A DNA stretch of 64,000 bases from Peribacillus simplex (GTDB lineage Bacteria > Bacillota > Bacilli > Bacillales > DSM-1321): positions 992,001 to 1,056,000 of the forward strand of contig NZ_FTMX01000001.1 of NCBI RefSeq assembly GCF_900156045.1, in the 5' to 3' direction. Under the pieces are notes generated by a model, which was not told the origin of the DNA, searched no databases, and saw only the letters and a program-made list of their open reading frames with translations. Shown one piece after another: positions 18,223 through 27,477 of the stretch. Made by a program: the position numbers and the translations under genes. The first letter of the stretch is position 1; each line of letters begins with the position of its first letter.

Positions 18223-19797
18223 TTATAATGAAATACGGGCCATGAATGTAATTTCATCTGTTTCCATTAGAAATTGTTTCATGTTGTCTTCTAATGGTAA
18301 ATCAAAGCTCAAAACCATGATGGCTTCCCCGCCAGCTTCTTTTCGGCCAACCTGCATTGTGGCGATATTCACTCCGTGATCACCTAGGACCTTACCTACG
18401 TTACCGATTACACCAGGTTTATCGGTATGCTGGATATAAAGTAAATTCGCTTCTGGATGAAAGTCGATTTTGAAACCATTCAAACTTACAATTCGAGAAC
18501 CGTAATTTTCGATATAGGTTCCACTGATTGTTAATTCACGGTTGTCACCTTTTACTTTAAGGCTGATCAAATTCGAGTAACCTAAAGAGTCAGTAGAGAT
18601 TTTTTCACCAACGGTTATTCCACGCTCTTTTGCGATCAACAAGGCATTCACTTCATTGACAGATGCATCAACTCTTGATCTGAAAAAGCCAGAGATTAGA
18701 CTTTTTGTAAGAATCGCTGTATCGAAATCCAATGATTCTCCTGCATACGTAACGGAGATTTCCTGAATTCCTTCATTCATGCACTGGGAAGCAATGGATC
18801 CCATTTGCTGAACAAGTTGATAGAAAGGCTGTACCTTTTCAAACACTTCTTTAGATATGGCTGGAAGGTTGATTGAACTTGAGACTGGATTTCCTTCAAA
18901 ATAGGTCAATACTTCTTGGGCAACCTGTACCGCAACATTTAATTGGGCTTCTTTCGTGGAAGCACCAAGATGCGGTGTAGCAATGACGCTATCCAGTTCA
19001 AGCAGTTTATGGCCAAGTGGAGGTTCTTCGACGAAAACGTCCAGTGCCGCCCCTGCAACATGTCCTTCGACCAACATTTCATATAAATCATCTTCGTCCA
19101 GAATTCCACCCCGGGCGCAGTTTAGTACATATACCCCCTTTTTACAGGTAAGCAGCCTTTCTTTATTGATTAATCCTCTAGTATCATTCGTTAGTGGTGT
19201 ATGAACAGTAATGATGTCTGCTTTAGGAAGCAATTCATCTAACGGCAGGGCCGTTACGGACATTTTCTTTGCACGATCGACAGTCAGGAACGGGTCATAG
19301 ACGATGACATCCATGCCAAACACTTTAGCACGTTTTGCAATTTCCCCTCCGATACGTCCAAAGCCAACTATACCTAATGTTTTACCACGGAGTTCAGTTC
19401 CCGTATATGAAGAACGTTTCCACTCCCCATTCTTCAGTGAAGCATAAGCTTGCGGAATGTGGCGCACTAATGAAGCCATCATGGCAAATGTATGTTCAGC
19501 TGTTGAAATTGTATTGCCGTCAGGTGCATTAACCACGACAATCCCGCGTTTTGTCGCCGCGGGGATGTCTATGTTATCAACACCGACACCAGCGCGTGCT
19601 ATAATTTTTAACTGCGGCATACGGTTCATTAAATCTTCCGAAACCTTCGTTGCACTTCTCACAAGAATTGCATCGATCCGATCAAGTTCGTTTGCGGCTT
19701 CCTCTACGGTTTTCTGAATGAGATGAATATTGGATGCCTCTGCTAGCGGTCCGAGTCCTTCTGGTTTAATGGCGTCTGCTACTAAAATCCGATACAC
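18223..19797 (-). CDS. serA: D-3-phosphoglycerate dehydrogenase
   Basis: 524 aa, the long SerA type. It oxidises 3-phosphoglycerate to 3-phosphohydroxypyruvate, the first step of serine synthesis. The Rossmann motif GIVGFGRIG binds NAD; the catalytic Arg is in NCARGG and the His in TPHLGAST. An intervening domain precedes a C-terminal ACT domain (KPGVIGNVGKVL, last 75 residues), which usually senses serine. The ribosome binding site AAGGAAGGTG lies before the ATG. Convergent with rsiX. Confidence 0.97.
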   Translation of the reverse strand: MYRILVADAIKPEGLGPLAEASNIHLIQKTVEEAANELDRIDAILVRSATKVSEDLMNRMPQLKIIARAGVGVDNIDIPAATKRGIVVVNAPDGNTISTAEHTFAMMASLVRHIPQAYASLKNGEWKRSSYTGTELRGKTLGIVGFGRIGGEIAKRAKVFGMDVIVYDPFLTVDRAKKMSVTALPLDELLPKADIITVHTPLTNDTRGLINKERLLTCKKGVYVLNCARGGILDEDDLYEMLVEGHVAGAALDVFVEEPPLGHKLLELDSVIATPHLGASTKEAQLNVAVQVAQEVLTYFEGNPVSSSINLPAISKEVFEKVQPFYQLVQQMGSIASQCMNEGIQEISVTYAGESLDFDTAILTKSLISGFFRSRVDASVNEVNALLIAKERGITVGEKISTDSLGYSNLISLKVKGDNRELTISGTYIENYGSRIVSLNGFKIDFHPEANLLYIQHTDKPGVIGNVGKVLGDHGVNIATMQVGRKEAGGEAIMVLSFDLPLEDNMKQFLMETDEITFMARISL

Positions 19798-19885
19798 GTC
19801 TAAACACCTTCCTAAGGAAAAATTATCTTAAATTTCAGTTAATTTTACAATTGAAACGTTGAATATGTCAATTTGGCTTATCTGG

Positions 19886-19900
19886 ATGTAAGCGCTTAAT
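19886..19900. promoter_or_regulatory. Candidate CcpA site (cre) upstream of serA
   Basis: ATGTAAGCGCTTAAT matches the cre consensus WTGNAANCGNWNNCW except for one position, about 90 nt before serA. The site is predicted from sequence only. Confidence 0.4.
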
Positions 19901-20046
19901 AATATGATTTTCATCTGATCATTTGATTGATATCGTGATATAAATGGCTTTGTCTTCGTTTGCATAATATAAAAAAATTTTCGCTATTTGTTTTAAATCA
20001 TGGCTCTTTTCGTAAAGATTGTTGTTTTTAAAACGAATCGATTTAA

Positions 20047-20174
20047 GGTTGATTGGAGTGCAAGTGCGAGACTCCTGCGGGAGCAGCGGGACAGGTGAGA
20101 CCCCACAGGCGTTTACGCCGAGGAGGCTCACCGCCCGCCCCGCGGAAAGCGAGCATCTGGAGGGGAAATCAACC
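20047..20174. repeat. GC-rich dispersed Bacillaceae-type repeat element
   Basis: A 128-bp block much richer in G+C than its surroundings is bounded by inverted ends GGTTGATT and AATCAACC. Inside are GACTCCTGCGGGAG, an ACAGGTGAGACCCCACAGG segment opposite GAGGAGGCTCACC, and CCGCGGAAAGCGAGC. I recall very similar blocks scattered between genes in many Bacillaceae genomes. No open frame with a start site is present. Probably a structured, mobile-like repeat. Confidence 0.75.
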
Positions 20175-20334
20175 ACAACGCTTTACTTGGAAAATAGCAA
20201 CAAAGTAAGCGAAAACAGCCTAAACCATTCACTACGACGATCGATATTCATCCTAAATGCATCAACTGAGAAAAAATGCTATCAAAAAAAAGGAATTTCA
20301 GATATAATGGGAAGTATAAAAATTTTATAGGTCT

Positions 20335-20463
20335 ATCTTCGGGGCGGGGCGCAATTCCCCACCGGCGGTAATGAAGAAATTCCTTCTTCTAAGCCCGCGA
20401 GCCTTACAAGGCAGGATTTGGTGTGATTCCAAAGCCGACAGTATAGTCTGGATGGGAGAAGAT
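20335..20463 (+). ncRNA. FMN riboswitch (RFN element)
   Basis: The sequence follows the RFN consensus: a closing stem ATCTTC/GAAGAT, GGGGCGGGGCGCAATTCCCC, ACCGGCGGTAAT, AGCCCGCGAGC, GGTGTGATTCC, AAGCCGACAGT, AGTCTGGATGGGAG. A TATAAT box at 20303-20308 is a likely -10. It precedes the riboflavin transporter gene ribU, so FMN would repress uptake through the terminator at 20531. Confidence 0.97.
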
Positions 20464-20530
20464 GGAGGTTCCTGAGTGCGTTTCAACAGTTATTTGCTGA
20501 ACGTTTGTTTGATGTAACCTTTAATTTATC

Positions 20531-20561
20531 CCTTTAATTCTATTGGAATTAAAGGTTTTTT
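20531..20561 (+). terminator. Riboswitch-controlled terminator before ribU
   Basis: CCTTTAATTC and GAATTAAAGG make a 10-bp stem with T run. AACCTTTAATT at 20516-20526 can pair with the same 3' arm (AATTAAAGGTT), giving a competing structure expected for an antiterminator. Confidence 0.88.
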
Positions 20562-20631
20562 ATTGAGCATCAACATATTTTGGGACCCAAACCTCTTTTT
20601 CAGGTAGATCGGAAAAGAAGGAGAGAGAACT

Positions 20632-21213
20632 ATGAATAAGAACAAAGTGAAAAAAACGGTTACACTTGCGATGATGGGAAGTATTTCTTATTTGTTGATG
20701 CTTTTAAATTTCCCGTTTCCAGGATTCCCGCCTTTTCTCAATGTCGATTTTAGCGACATACCAGCACTGATGGCGGCATTGATTTTCGGTCCTATGGCTG
20801 GAATTCTAGTCGAGTTCATTAAAAACCTATTGGATTTAGTCATGACAGGGACCTTGACTGCTGTACCTGTGGGGCATATCGCTAATTTTATAGCCGGAAT
20901 ACTGTTTGTCTTGCCAACTTATTATGTTTTTAAGAAAATCAATTCAAAAAAAGGGATGACGTTCGCCTTACTTGCGGGGACAGTTTCCATGGCAGTATTC
21001 ATGAGTGTTTTAAACTATTTTGTCTTTTTACCGGCATATACCTTCTTTATGGGATGGGATGCAATGTCGGCGCCCGAGTCAAGAAAGTTCGTTACGACGG
21101 CAATCTTGCCTTTCAACGTGATTAAAGGCGTGCTCATTACATCAGTATTCATGTTGCTGTTCATTAAATTACAGACATGGATCAATAAGCAAACATTATA
21201 TAAAAATGCTTAA
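20632..21213 (+). CDS. ribU: Riboflavin ECF transporter S component RibU
   Basis: 193 aa, about six membrane segments. RibU binds riboflavin and works with a shared ECF energising module (not in this window). Family features include FPFPGFPPFLNVDFSDIPAL near the N-terminus and GPMAGILVEFIKNLLDL. Control by the upstream FMN riboswitch supports the substrate. AAGGAGAGAG precedes the ATG; a terminator follows within 25 nt. Known as ypaA in older B. subtilis naming. Confidence 0.96.
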   Translation: MNKNKVKKTVTLAMMGSISYLLMLLNFPFPGFPPFLNVDFSDIPALMAALIFGPMAGILVEFIKNLLDLVMTGTLTAVPVGHIANFIAGILFVLPTYYVFKKINSKKGMTFALLAGTVSMAVFMSVLNYFVFLPAYTFFMGWDAMSAPESRKFVTTAILPFNVIKGVLITSVFMLLFIKLQTWINKQTLYKNA

Positions 21214-21233
21214 CGGCATTGACGATAGAAATG

Positions 21234-21271
21234 AAAAAACAACCGGATATCCATATTCGGTTGTTTTTTTA
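21234..21271 (+). terminator. Intrinsic terminator after ribU
   Basis: AAACAACCGGATA pairs with TATTCGGTTGTTT (one wobble), followed by a T run. Confidence 0.88.
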
Positions 21272-21315
21272 TGTTTGCTTCTTTTGTATGGCAAGATGTA
21301 ATCCGACATTGGCCA

Positions 21316-21349
21316 AAAGAAAAAGCCATTCTCGATTGAAAATGGCTTG
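21316..21349 (-). terminator. Intrinsic terminator of fer (minus strand)
   Basis: On the minus strand AAGCCATT and AATGGCTT form a stem followed by TTTCTTTT, immediately after the fer stop. Confidence 0.75.
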
Positions 21350-21354
21350 TACAG

Positions 21355-21645
<291 letters not shown>

Positions 21646-21893
21646 TTATTTCAGATTATTATCTCTTTCTTATTGTAAGACCGAATGCCAAACTTTTCAA
21701 TAGAAAATGTATTGATAATAACTATCATGTAGCTGAATGTCAACGAAAAACATTGAAATAATTAATTTGGTTCTTTCCATGGTTCGTCATTTAGTCACAT
21801 AATTTCCCTTGTATTCATCAATAATAACGGCGGTTTTTGCAGTTTTTTGTTACAATGGGGTTATTGGTTAAATGAAACAAGGATGTGAGTCCC

Positions 21894-22955
21894 ATGAATA
21901 ATTATCTACAGGCCATCATTCTATATGCGATAAAAAAATTTCAAGGCGAACGTTCCATTTATGCTATATACCATATGCTGCAGGGTAAGAAATCGTCACA
22001 AACAATCCAGGATGCCCATTTATTCGGGTTAACGGATATTTTTGGGACAATACCTCGATTTACCCGTCAGCAATTAAATCAAAACATTGAACATTTACTT
22101 AAGCATGACATGATTCATTTAACGGATAAATCAGATGCGTATGAAATTAGTAGGCAAGGTGAGGGAATGTTAGGCGATTACTTTAAAAATAATCCTTTTC
22201 CGACGCATATAAATGGTTGGAAGTATCACAATATCACCCCGGTTTACTGGGGAAGATTAAACTTACTCATTCAAACCATATCCCATATTGTCCACAATGA
22301 AAGACGTTTTTATCCGATACAACGAAATCCCAAAATCCAATTCTTCGTAAAGGAATTTTTACATGTCAATCGTCAGGATCGAGCGGTGATTGCCCAACAT
22401 CTATATGATGAATTGATATCCCTTTTAGAAAGTCAAAGTGATATGAAACGAGACATTTTCATTTTAAAATTAACTGGAATAAACAGGATTGGACTTACGT
22501 TTGAACAGATTGCAAAAAGGAAAGATGTAGAAGAAGAGTATGTTCGCTTTACATTCCTTGACTCATTGCATCAAATGCTTGCAGAAATGGAAACGGGAAA
22601 GGATTACCCTCTCTTGTCCTCATTAACCAATGATTGGAAAAGAAGTGGGAATCCTCAATTGACACAATCTACAAAGACAACTTTACGATACATCCAGAAA
22701 GGGAAAAATCTGGGTGAAATAGCTGAAATCCGCAGATTGAAGGTCAACACCATCGAAGATCACCTCGTGGAAATTGTCTTATCGGAAAAAGATTTTCCGA
22801 TTTCCGATTATGTAACTATCGAGGATGAGAGGAAAATTGCTGAAGCTATTAAGGAACTTGGTACGAAAAAGCTTAAAGCAATCAAGCAGATGGTCGATAA
22901 TAAACAAATAAGCTTTTTCCAAATAAGACTTGTACTTGCGAAAATAGGTGAGTGA
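21894..22955 (+). CDS. ypbB: YpbB-family protein with C-terminal helix-turn-helix
   Basis: 353 aa from the ATG behind AAGGATGTGAG. No catalytic motif is seen. The last 100 residues resemble the helicase/RNase D C-terminal helix-turn-helix type (repeated GKNLGEIAEIRRLKVNTIEDHL), as expected for the ypbB family beside recQ-like genes. It overlaps or abuts recS, and the pair is conserved in Bacillus, so it may be a helicase partner. Function not established. Confidence 0.85.
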   Translation: MNNYLQAIILYAIKKFQGERSIYAIYHMLQGKKSSQTIQDAHLFGLTDIFGTIPRFTRQQLNQNIEHLLKHDMIHLTDKSDAYEISRQGEGMLGDYFKNNPFPTHINGWKYHNITPVYWGRLNLLIQTISHIVHNERRFYPIQRNPKIQFFVKEFLHVNRQDRAVIAQHLYDELISLLESQSDMKRDIFILKLTGINRIGLTFEQIAKRKDVEEEYVRFTFLDSLHQMLAEMETGKDYPLLSSLTNDWKRSGNPQLTQSTKTTLRYIQKGKNLGEIAEIRRLKVNTIEDHLVEIVLSEKDFPISDYVTIEDERKIAEAIKELGTKKLKAIKQMVDNKQISFFQIRLVLAKIGE

Positions 22956-22957
22956 TG

Positions 22958-24463
22958 ATGAACATAGAAAGAGTCCTCAAAGAAAAATTCGGATTTGATG
23001 AATTCCGCCCTGGACAAAAGGAAGTGGTTGAATCATTGATGTCCGGACGTCATACCTTAGCGATGCTCCCAACCGGATCAGGTAAATCATTATGTTACCA
23101 GCTGCCTGCTTATCTTTTAAATAAGACTGTCCTAATTGTCTCCCCGTTATTATCTTTAATGCAGGATCAAGCAGATCAGCTGAAGATAAGTGGCGAAAAA
23201 AGTGTATTGACCCTCAACTCTTTTTTGACGCTAAATCAAAAAAGGAAAGCTTTCGACCGGTTACATAGTTATCGTTTTATCTTTTTATCCCCTGAAATGC
23301 TAAGCCTGGATGGTGTGATAAAATCCTTGAAATCCATAGACATAGGTTTATTCGTCATAGACGAAGCACACTGCATCTCACAATGGGGGTATGATTTCCG
23401 ACCGGATTATTTGAATTTAGGAGAAGTGAGGCGTGAATTGGATAATCCGTTGACTCTTGCCCTGACGGCAACTGCAACCGATGAGGTCCGGAGGGACATC
23501 GTCGGTAAACTCAACATTGGGCAGGCCGAGGAAATGGTCTCATCTGTTGATCGGGAAAATATTGCAATTATTGTCGAGCGAATGTTCAGCTACGATGAGA
23601 AGCTAGCCCGTGTGCTGGAACTTGTCAGGAAATTTACCGGAAGCGGAATTATTTATTTTTCCTCTAAAAAAGTGGCGGAATCAGTCACTGGGTTTTTACA
23701 GGATAATGGGATTGATAGTGTCAATTATTATCACGGTGGAATGGAGCAGGAACAAAGGATGCTCATTCAGCAGCAATTCATTTCCGGCCAGTTGAAAATT
23801 ATATGTGCAACAAGTGCTTTTGGAATGGGTGTGAATAAATCGGATGTCAGATATGTTATTCATTTTCATATCCCGTCCACGATGGAGGCATATCTTCAGG
23901 AGATAGGCAGGGCTGGTCGAGATCGGAAACAAAGTGTGGCTGTCTTATTATATAGCGAAGGGGATGAAGGGCTTCCCCTGCATTTGATGGAGCAACAGTT
24001 GCCTACGGATTCGCAAATCGATGGTGTGTGTACTTTCCTTAATGCAACACACAAAAATATGGCGAATTTGACCCTCTCGGAAAAAGATCAGCTGTCTCAT
24101 TCCTTTTCGTTGAACGAAGTCCAGCTCCGTTTTTTTATGCAGTTTATCACGGGCAATAACCTGGATCAAATGGCAGAGATGAAAGAGTATTGTCAAAAGA
24201 GAAAATCAAGGAATCAGGAAAAGCTGCATAAATTCCTTCACTGGATATATGCACAGGAATGTCGCCGTTTAGGGATACTGGACTACTTTGGAGAAAAGCA
24301 TCGGGAAGTGAACCCCATCTGCTGTGATATCTGTGGGATGGATGTCGAAAAAATGGCTGATGTATGGCCGGAAGTCAAGGTGGACCCGGTCAATTCCTTT
24401 TCCACTTGGAAAAAAGAATTGGCTTATATCTTATTAAAGAAGGAAAATGGCAATGAAAAATAA
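22958..24463 (+). CDS. recS: RecQ-family ATP-dependent DNA helicase RecS
   Basis: 501 aa. Walker A in PTGSGKSLCYQLP (about residue 37), DEAH box in VIDEAHCISQWG, SAT-like motif TATAT, and motif VI QEIGRAGRDRK. Short form without an HRDC domain; a Cys cluster near the C-terminus (C..CC..CG around 440-470) suggests the RecQ zinc-binding part. It would unwind recombination and repair intermediates 3' to 5'. The ATG at 22958 has AGGTGAG 5 nt upstream and follows the ypbB stop; GTG 22952 and ATG 22955 are alternatives. Confidence 0.93.
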   Translation: MNIERVLKEKFGFDEFRPGQKEVVESLMSGRHTLAMLPTGSGKSLCYQLPAYLLNKTVLIVSPLLSLMQDQADQLKISGEKSVLTLNSFLTLNQKRKAFDRLHSYRFIFLSPEMLSLDGVIKSLKSIDIGLFVIDEAHCISQWGYDFRPDYLNLGEVRRELDNPLTLALTATATDEVRRDIVGKLNIGQAEEMVSSVDRENIAIIVERMFSYDEKLARVLELVRKFTGSGIIYFSSKKVAESVTGFLQDNGIDSVNYYHGGMEQEQRMLIQQQFISGQLKIICATSAFGMGVNKSDVRYVIHFHIPSTMEAYLQEIGRAGRDRKQSVAVLLYSEGDEGLPLHLMEQQLPTDSQIDGVCTFLNATHKNMANLTLSEKDQLSHSFSLNEVQLRFFMQFITGNNLDQMAEMKEYCQKRKSRNQEKLHKFLHWIYAQECRRLGILDYFGEKHREVNPICCDICGMDVEKMADVWPEVKVDPVNSFSTWKKELAYILLKKENGNEK

Positions 24464-25079
24464 GCAAGCTGAAATGATAAAACAACTTACAGATAAACAA
24501 TTGTTATTTAATTTGTTTCTTACACAAATTATTCTCTTAACGTTAGCCATCTTTTTAGGTATTATTTTATTTAAAGACCGTTCAGCTTTTTTCGACTTAT
24601 TTAGCTTTGATGACATGAATATTTTGCTTATTGGAATTCCTGCTGGAGTCATTGTCGTGTTAATTGACATATTGTTTATGAAAGTGACACCATCTTCCTA
24701 TCAGGATGATGGTGGTATTAACGAACGCATTTTCAGTAATTTGTCATACCCGATGATTTTTGTCGTAACTTTAGTGGTTGCGATAAGTGAGGAAGTATTA
24801 TTCCGTGGAGTGCTGCAAACAAATTTTGGTTTGCTGATTACGAGCCTCATATTTGCCGTCGTTCATTATCGTTACCTTTTTAATTGGTTTTTATTTTTAA
24901 ATGTTTTGGTTTTGAGCTTCTTTATCGGTTTTCTATTTGACATGACTAATAATCTCATCGTGACGATAACCGCTCACTTTTTGATTGACTTTATCCTTGG
25001 TATTTTAATCAGGAACAAAAAGCAAAGAGGGTTTAGCAAGAAAGGGGGTGACTTGAATGAGCCGAGTGCAAAAGAGTGA
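24447..25079 (+). CDS. ypbD: CPBP-family intramembrane metalloprotease YpbD
   Basis: 210 aa, five to six membrane segments. The CAAX-protease/bacteriocin-processing (CPBP) signature is present: EEVLFRG (two Glu and Arg) with a His in FAVVHYRY and another in TITAHFLID. Overlaps recS by 17 nt and ypbE by 23 nt, so it belongs to the same operon. Substrate unknown. Confidence 0.9.
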   Translation: MAMKNKQAEMIKQLTDKQLLFNLFLTQIILLTLAIFLGIILFKDRSAFFDLFSFDDMNILLIGIPAGVIVVLIDILFMKVTPSSYQDDGGINERIFSNLSYPMIFVVTLVVAISEEVLFRGVLQTNFGLLITSLIFAVVHYRYLFNWFLFLNVLVLSFFIGFLFDMTNNLIVTITAHFLIDFILGILIRNKKQRGFSKKGGDLNEPSAKE

Positions 25080-25866
25080 AAAAGAAAACGATCAGGCTGG
25101 TGAACTCCGTTCGCGAATTGAACGTCAGAAGTCTAAGTCCTCATTGCCCAAGCGGAGCAAAGTCCACCAGAATAAAAAGAAAAAAAGTAAAGTGAAGAAA
25201 TTCCCAATGATTCAATTATTAGCATTATTTTTTATTCTACTTCCAATTGGATTTTACACCCTTTATACATATTTGCAGGATAGGCCTGTACCTGTTACGA
25301 AAAGTGACCAAGTCGTCTTTAGTGAGGAACCTGCTGAATCGATTCCAACTACAGCTACTGCAGATGATTTAAAGGAAAAAGAATCGGCAAAGGCTGAAGC
25401 GGAGAAAGAAAAAGAAGAAGCTAATGTTAAAGCGCAGCAAGAAGCTGAGGAAAAAGCCAAAGCGCAGCAAGAAGCTGAAGAAAAGGCCAAAGTGCAGCGA
25501 GAAGCTGAGGAAAAGGCGAAAGCGCAGCAAGAAGCTGAGGAAAAAGCCAAAGCGCAGCAAGAAGCTGAAGAAAAGGCGAAAGCGCAGCAAGAAGCTGAGG
25601 AAAAAGCCAAAGCACAGCAAATAGCTGACGAAAAAGCAAAGAAGGCAGAGTCAGAAAAGAAAAAGGCTGCCGATCAAGCTGCGAAACCGGATAAAGAGGG
25701 ATATAAAGTAGTCTTACATACTGTTCAAGGTGAAGAAACATTATTTCGCATTTCCATGAATTACTACAAATCACAGGAAGGGATTGCTCTGATCAGGGAG
25801 TGGAACGGGCTGAATGGCAATGAAATTTCCAAAGGTCAGGTATTGAAAATTCCTATCAAGAAATAA
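25057..25866 (+). CDS. ypbE: LysM-domain membrane protein YpbE with decapeptide repeats
   Basis: 269 aa. A basic N-terminal cytoplasmic part (about 1-47), one membrane segment (about 50-69), a long charged coiled-coil-like region with seven copies of the decapeptide AQQEAEEKAK (about residues 126-195) and a C-terminal LysM domain (about 218-266) that would bind peptidoglycan. Likely anchored in the membrane with the LysM end in the wall, the repeat acting as a spacer. Overlaps ypbD. A terminator follows. Confidence 0.9.
   Translation: MSRVQKSEKENDQAGELRSRIERQKSKSSLPKRSKVHQNKKKKSKVKKFPMIQLLALFFILLPIGFYTLYTYLQDRPVPVTKSDQVVFSEEPAESIPTTATADDLKEKESAKAEAEKEKEEANVKAQQEAEEKAKAQQEAEEKAKVQREAEEKAKAQQEAEEKAKAQQEAEEKAKAQQEAEEKAKAQQIADEKAKKAESEKKKAADQAAKPDKEGYKVVLHTVQGEETLFRISMNYYKSQEGIALIREWNGLNGNEISKGQVLKIPIKK
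25432..25641 (+). repeat. Seven 30-bp tandem repeats inside ypbE
   Basis: Seven consecutive 30-bp units encode AQQEAEEKAK or close variants (unit 3 starts VQRE, unit 7 AQQIADEKAK). Neighbouring units are nearly identical in DNA, so copy number is likely to change by slippage or recombination without breaking the frame. Confidence 0.95.
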
Positions 25867-25871
25867 CGATG

Positions 25872-25903
25872 GCACTCTGTCTTTATAGGCAGGGTGTTTT
25901 TAA
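25872..25903 (+). terminator. Intrinsic terminator after ypbE
   Basis: CACTCTGTC pairs with GGCAGGGTG (with wobbles) around a TTTATA loop, followed by TTTTT. Confidence 0.7.
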
Positions 25904-26009
25904 AATTGTTTTGTCTTAGTTCAGTATGAAGGTAAACGTGACAGGTACTTTATCATTTTTTCCTCTATTCTTTCATATCATGATTTGAAAGAGCAGAGGA
26001 GGAAATGCG

Positions 26010-26468
26010 ATGGAATCGACAATCATTTTATTGGATGAAAAAACGGATCAAGCAACAAAGCAAATGCTGCAGAATGTCGTGGATCGAAAGAAAAAATTCG
26101 AGACACTTAAAAAGAAGCACCTTCAAAGCTTATGGGCAACCATGATTGTTGCTGGCCTTTTTATGATTTATCTATATTTTTATATCGTTGTACCTTATTC
26201 CTATTCCTTTTTCAGTATGTTTAGTGTTTTCGTCGACCATTTTAGCCATTTCCTTTTTTTGGCGGCAGCAATTGGGCTATATGGCTATATGGTATTAATT
26301 AAAAAAAAGCTTGATAAAGCTGAGAAGGAGTTTCAACTGCTACGCTGTGAAATCATTAATAAAAGTAAGCAATTGTGGGAAAAAGAGGAAGAATGGAAAA
26401 ACCGCCATAAGGTTTTTGAAATGATGAAGAAGAATTATGATATTAACTTATATCATGAAAATAAATGA
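26010..26468 (+). CDS. ypbF: YpbF-family membrane protein
   Basis: 152 aa. Charged N-terminal helix, two hydrophobic segments (about 45-65 and 78-98) and a charged C-terminal helix. No functional motif. Position between ypbE and ypbG and length match the B. subtilis ypbF product (about 147 aa). Ribosome binding site GAGGAGGAA. Function unknown. Confidence 0.82.
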   Translation: MESTIILLDEKTDQATKQMLQNVVDRKKKFETLKKKHLQSLWATMIVAGLFMIYLYFYIVVPYSYSFFSMFSVFVDHFSHFLFLAAAIGLYGYMVLIKKKLDKAEKEFQLLRCEIINKSKQLWEKEEEWKNRHKVFEMMKKNYDINLYHENK

Positions 26469-26563
26469 TGATCGCGTTAAATCATATTTAATTGCGGGTA
26501 ATATGGTTTTATGGTTATATGAAAGTACGTTTGGGATAAGGATGGAAAGAAGGTTTAATTAAG

Positions 26564-27379
26564 ATGTTATGGTTATCTGGATTATTTTTAGTCATCATTC
26601 TGCTGTCATTTGCCATGATCATTTACATGTGGCGTACGGCTATGCAAGATAGGGTGATTTCTCAAGATTTATATTTCAAAGACTTTCCTGAAGGCTTTGG
26701 AGATGTTCGGATTTTTTTTATATCCGATCTTCATCGGCGGATCGTTGCGGATAAATTAATTGAGGAAGCCCGTGACAAGGTAGATTTGGTGATAATTGGC
26801 GGTGACATTAGGGAAAACGGGGTTCCCTTAGAACGTGTGGAAAAAAATATATTGAAACTAAAAGAACTTGGTCCCCTTTATTTTGTTTGGGGTAATAATG
26901 ATTATGAAGGAGACTTCCATGAACTGGATGCGACTCTTTTGAAACATGGTGTGAAAATACTTGATAATACAGCTGTTTCTTTTGAATCTCAAAATGGCAG
27001 CAAAATCGCTCTTCTGGGCATTGATGATATATCGGAAGAACGTGATAGGCTTGACCTTGCCCTGTCTGATTGCGGGAATGAAGATTTCCGGATTTTGGTG
27101 AGCCATAATCCATTGGTCAAGAAACAGTTGACTCCGGAACACCATATTAGTCTTGTCCTGTCAGGTCACACCCACGGCGGGCAGATTCGTATATTCGGAT
27201 TCGGGCCCTATCAGATCGGCAGCATTGAAAAAGAAGGGGACTGTTTATATATGACGAGTAATGGCTATGGGACAAGCGCAGTGCCTTTAAGGCTTGAGGC
27301 TAAGCCGGAAACGCACCTCTTCACCCTGAAAAGGGGGACAGACACTGAAATAGGCGAAGCTGTGGAAAAGACCTATTAG
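26564..27379 (+). CDS. ypbG: Membrane-anchored metallophosphoesterase YpbG
   Basis: 271 aa. One N-terminal membrane segment (about 4-24) and a calcineurin-like phosphoesterase domain with the ordered motifs SDLH, GGDI, GNND, SHNP and SGHTHGGQ that bind a two-metal centre. Related to YkuE-type lipid or nucleotide phosphoesterases; substrate unknown. Same position as in B. subtilis. Confidence 0.9.
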   Translation: MLWLSGLFLVIILLSFAMIIYMWRTAMQDRVISQDLYFKDFPEGFGDVRIFFISDLHRRIVADKLIEEARDKVDLVIIGGDIRENGVPLERVEKNILKLKELGPLYFVWGNNDYEGDFHELDATLLKHGVKILDNTAVSFESQNGSKIALLGIDDISEERDRLDLALSDCGNEDFRILVSHNPLVKKQLTPEHHISLVLSGHTHGGQIRIFGFGPYQIGSIEKEGDCLYMTSNGYGTSAVPLRLEAKPETHLFTLKRGTDTEIGEAVEKTY

Positions 27380-27477
27380 GCTGATATTAAACGAGCATAT
27401 CGGAATTTTACAGACCGTGAAAAATCCACTATAATTTCAACAAATGATCGTACAGTTATTGGAGGCCTTGTAAAACC

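Noticed and set aside
25263..25774. Long minus-strand frames opposite ypbE
   Set aside because: They arise from the 30-bp tandem repeat, which is open in several frames; their products are repetitive Ser/Phe/Leu strings.
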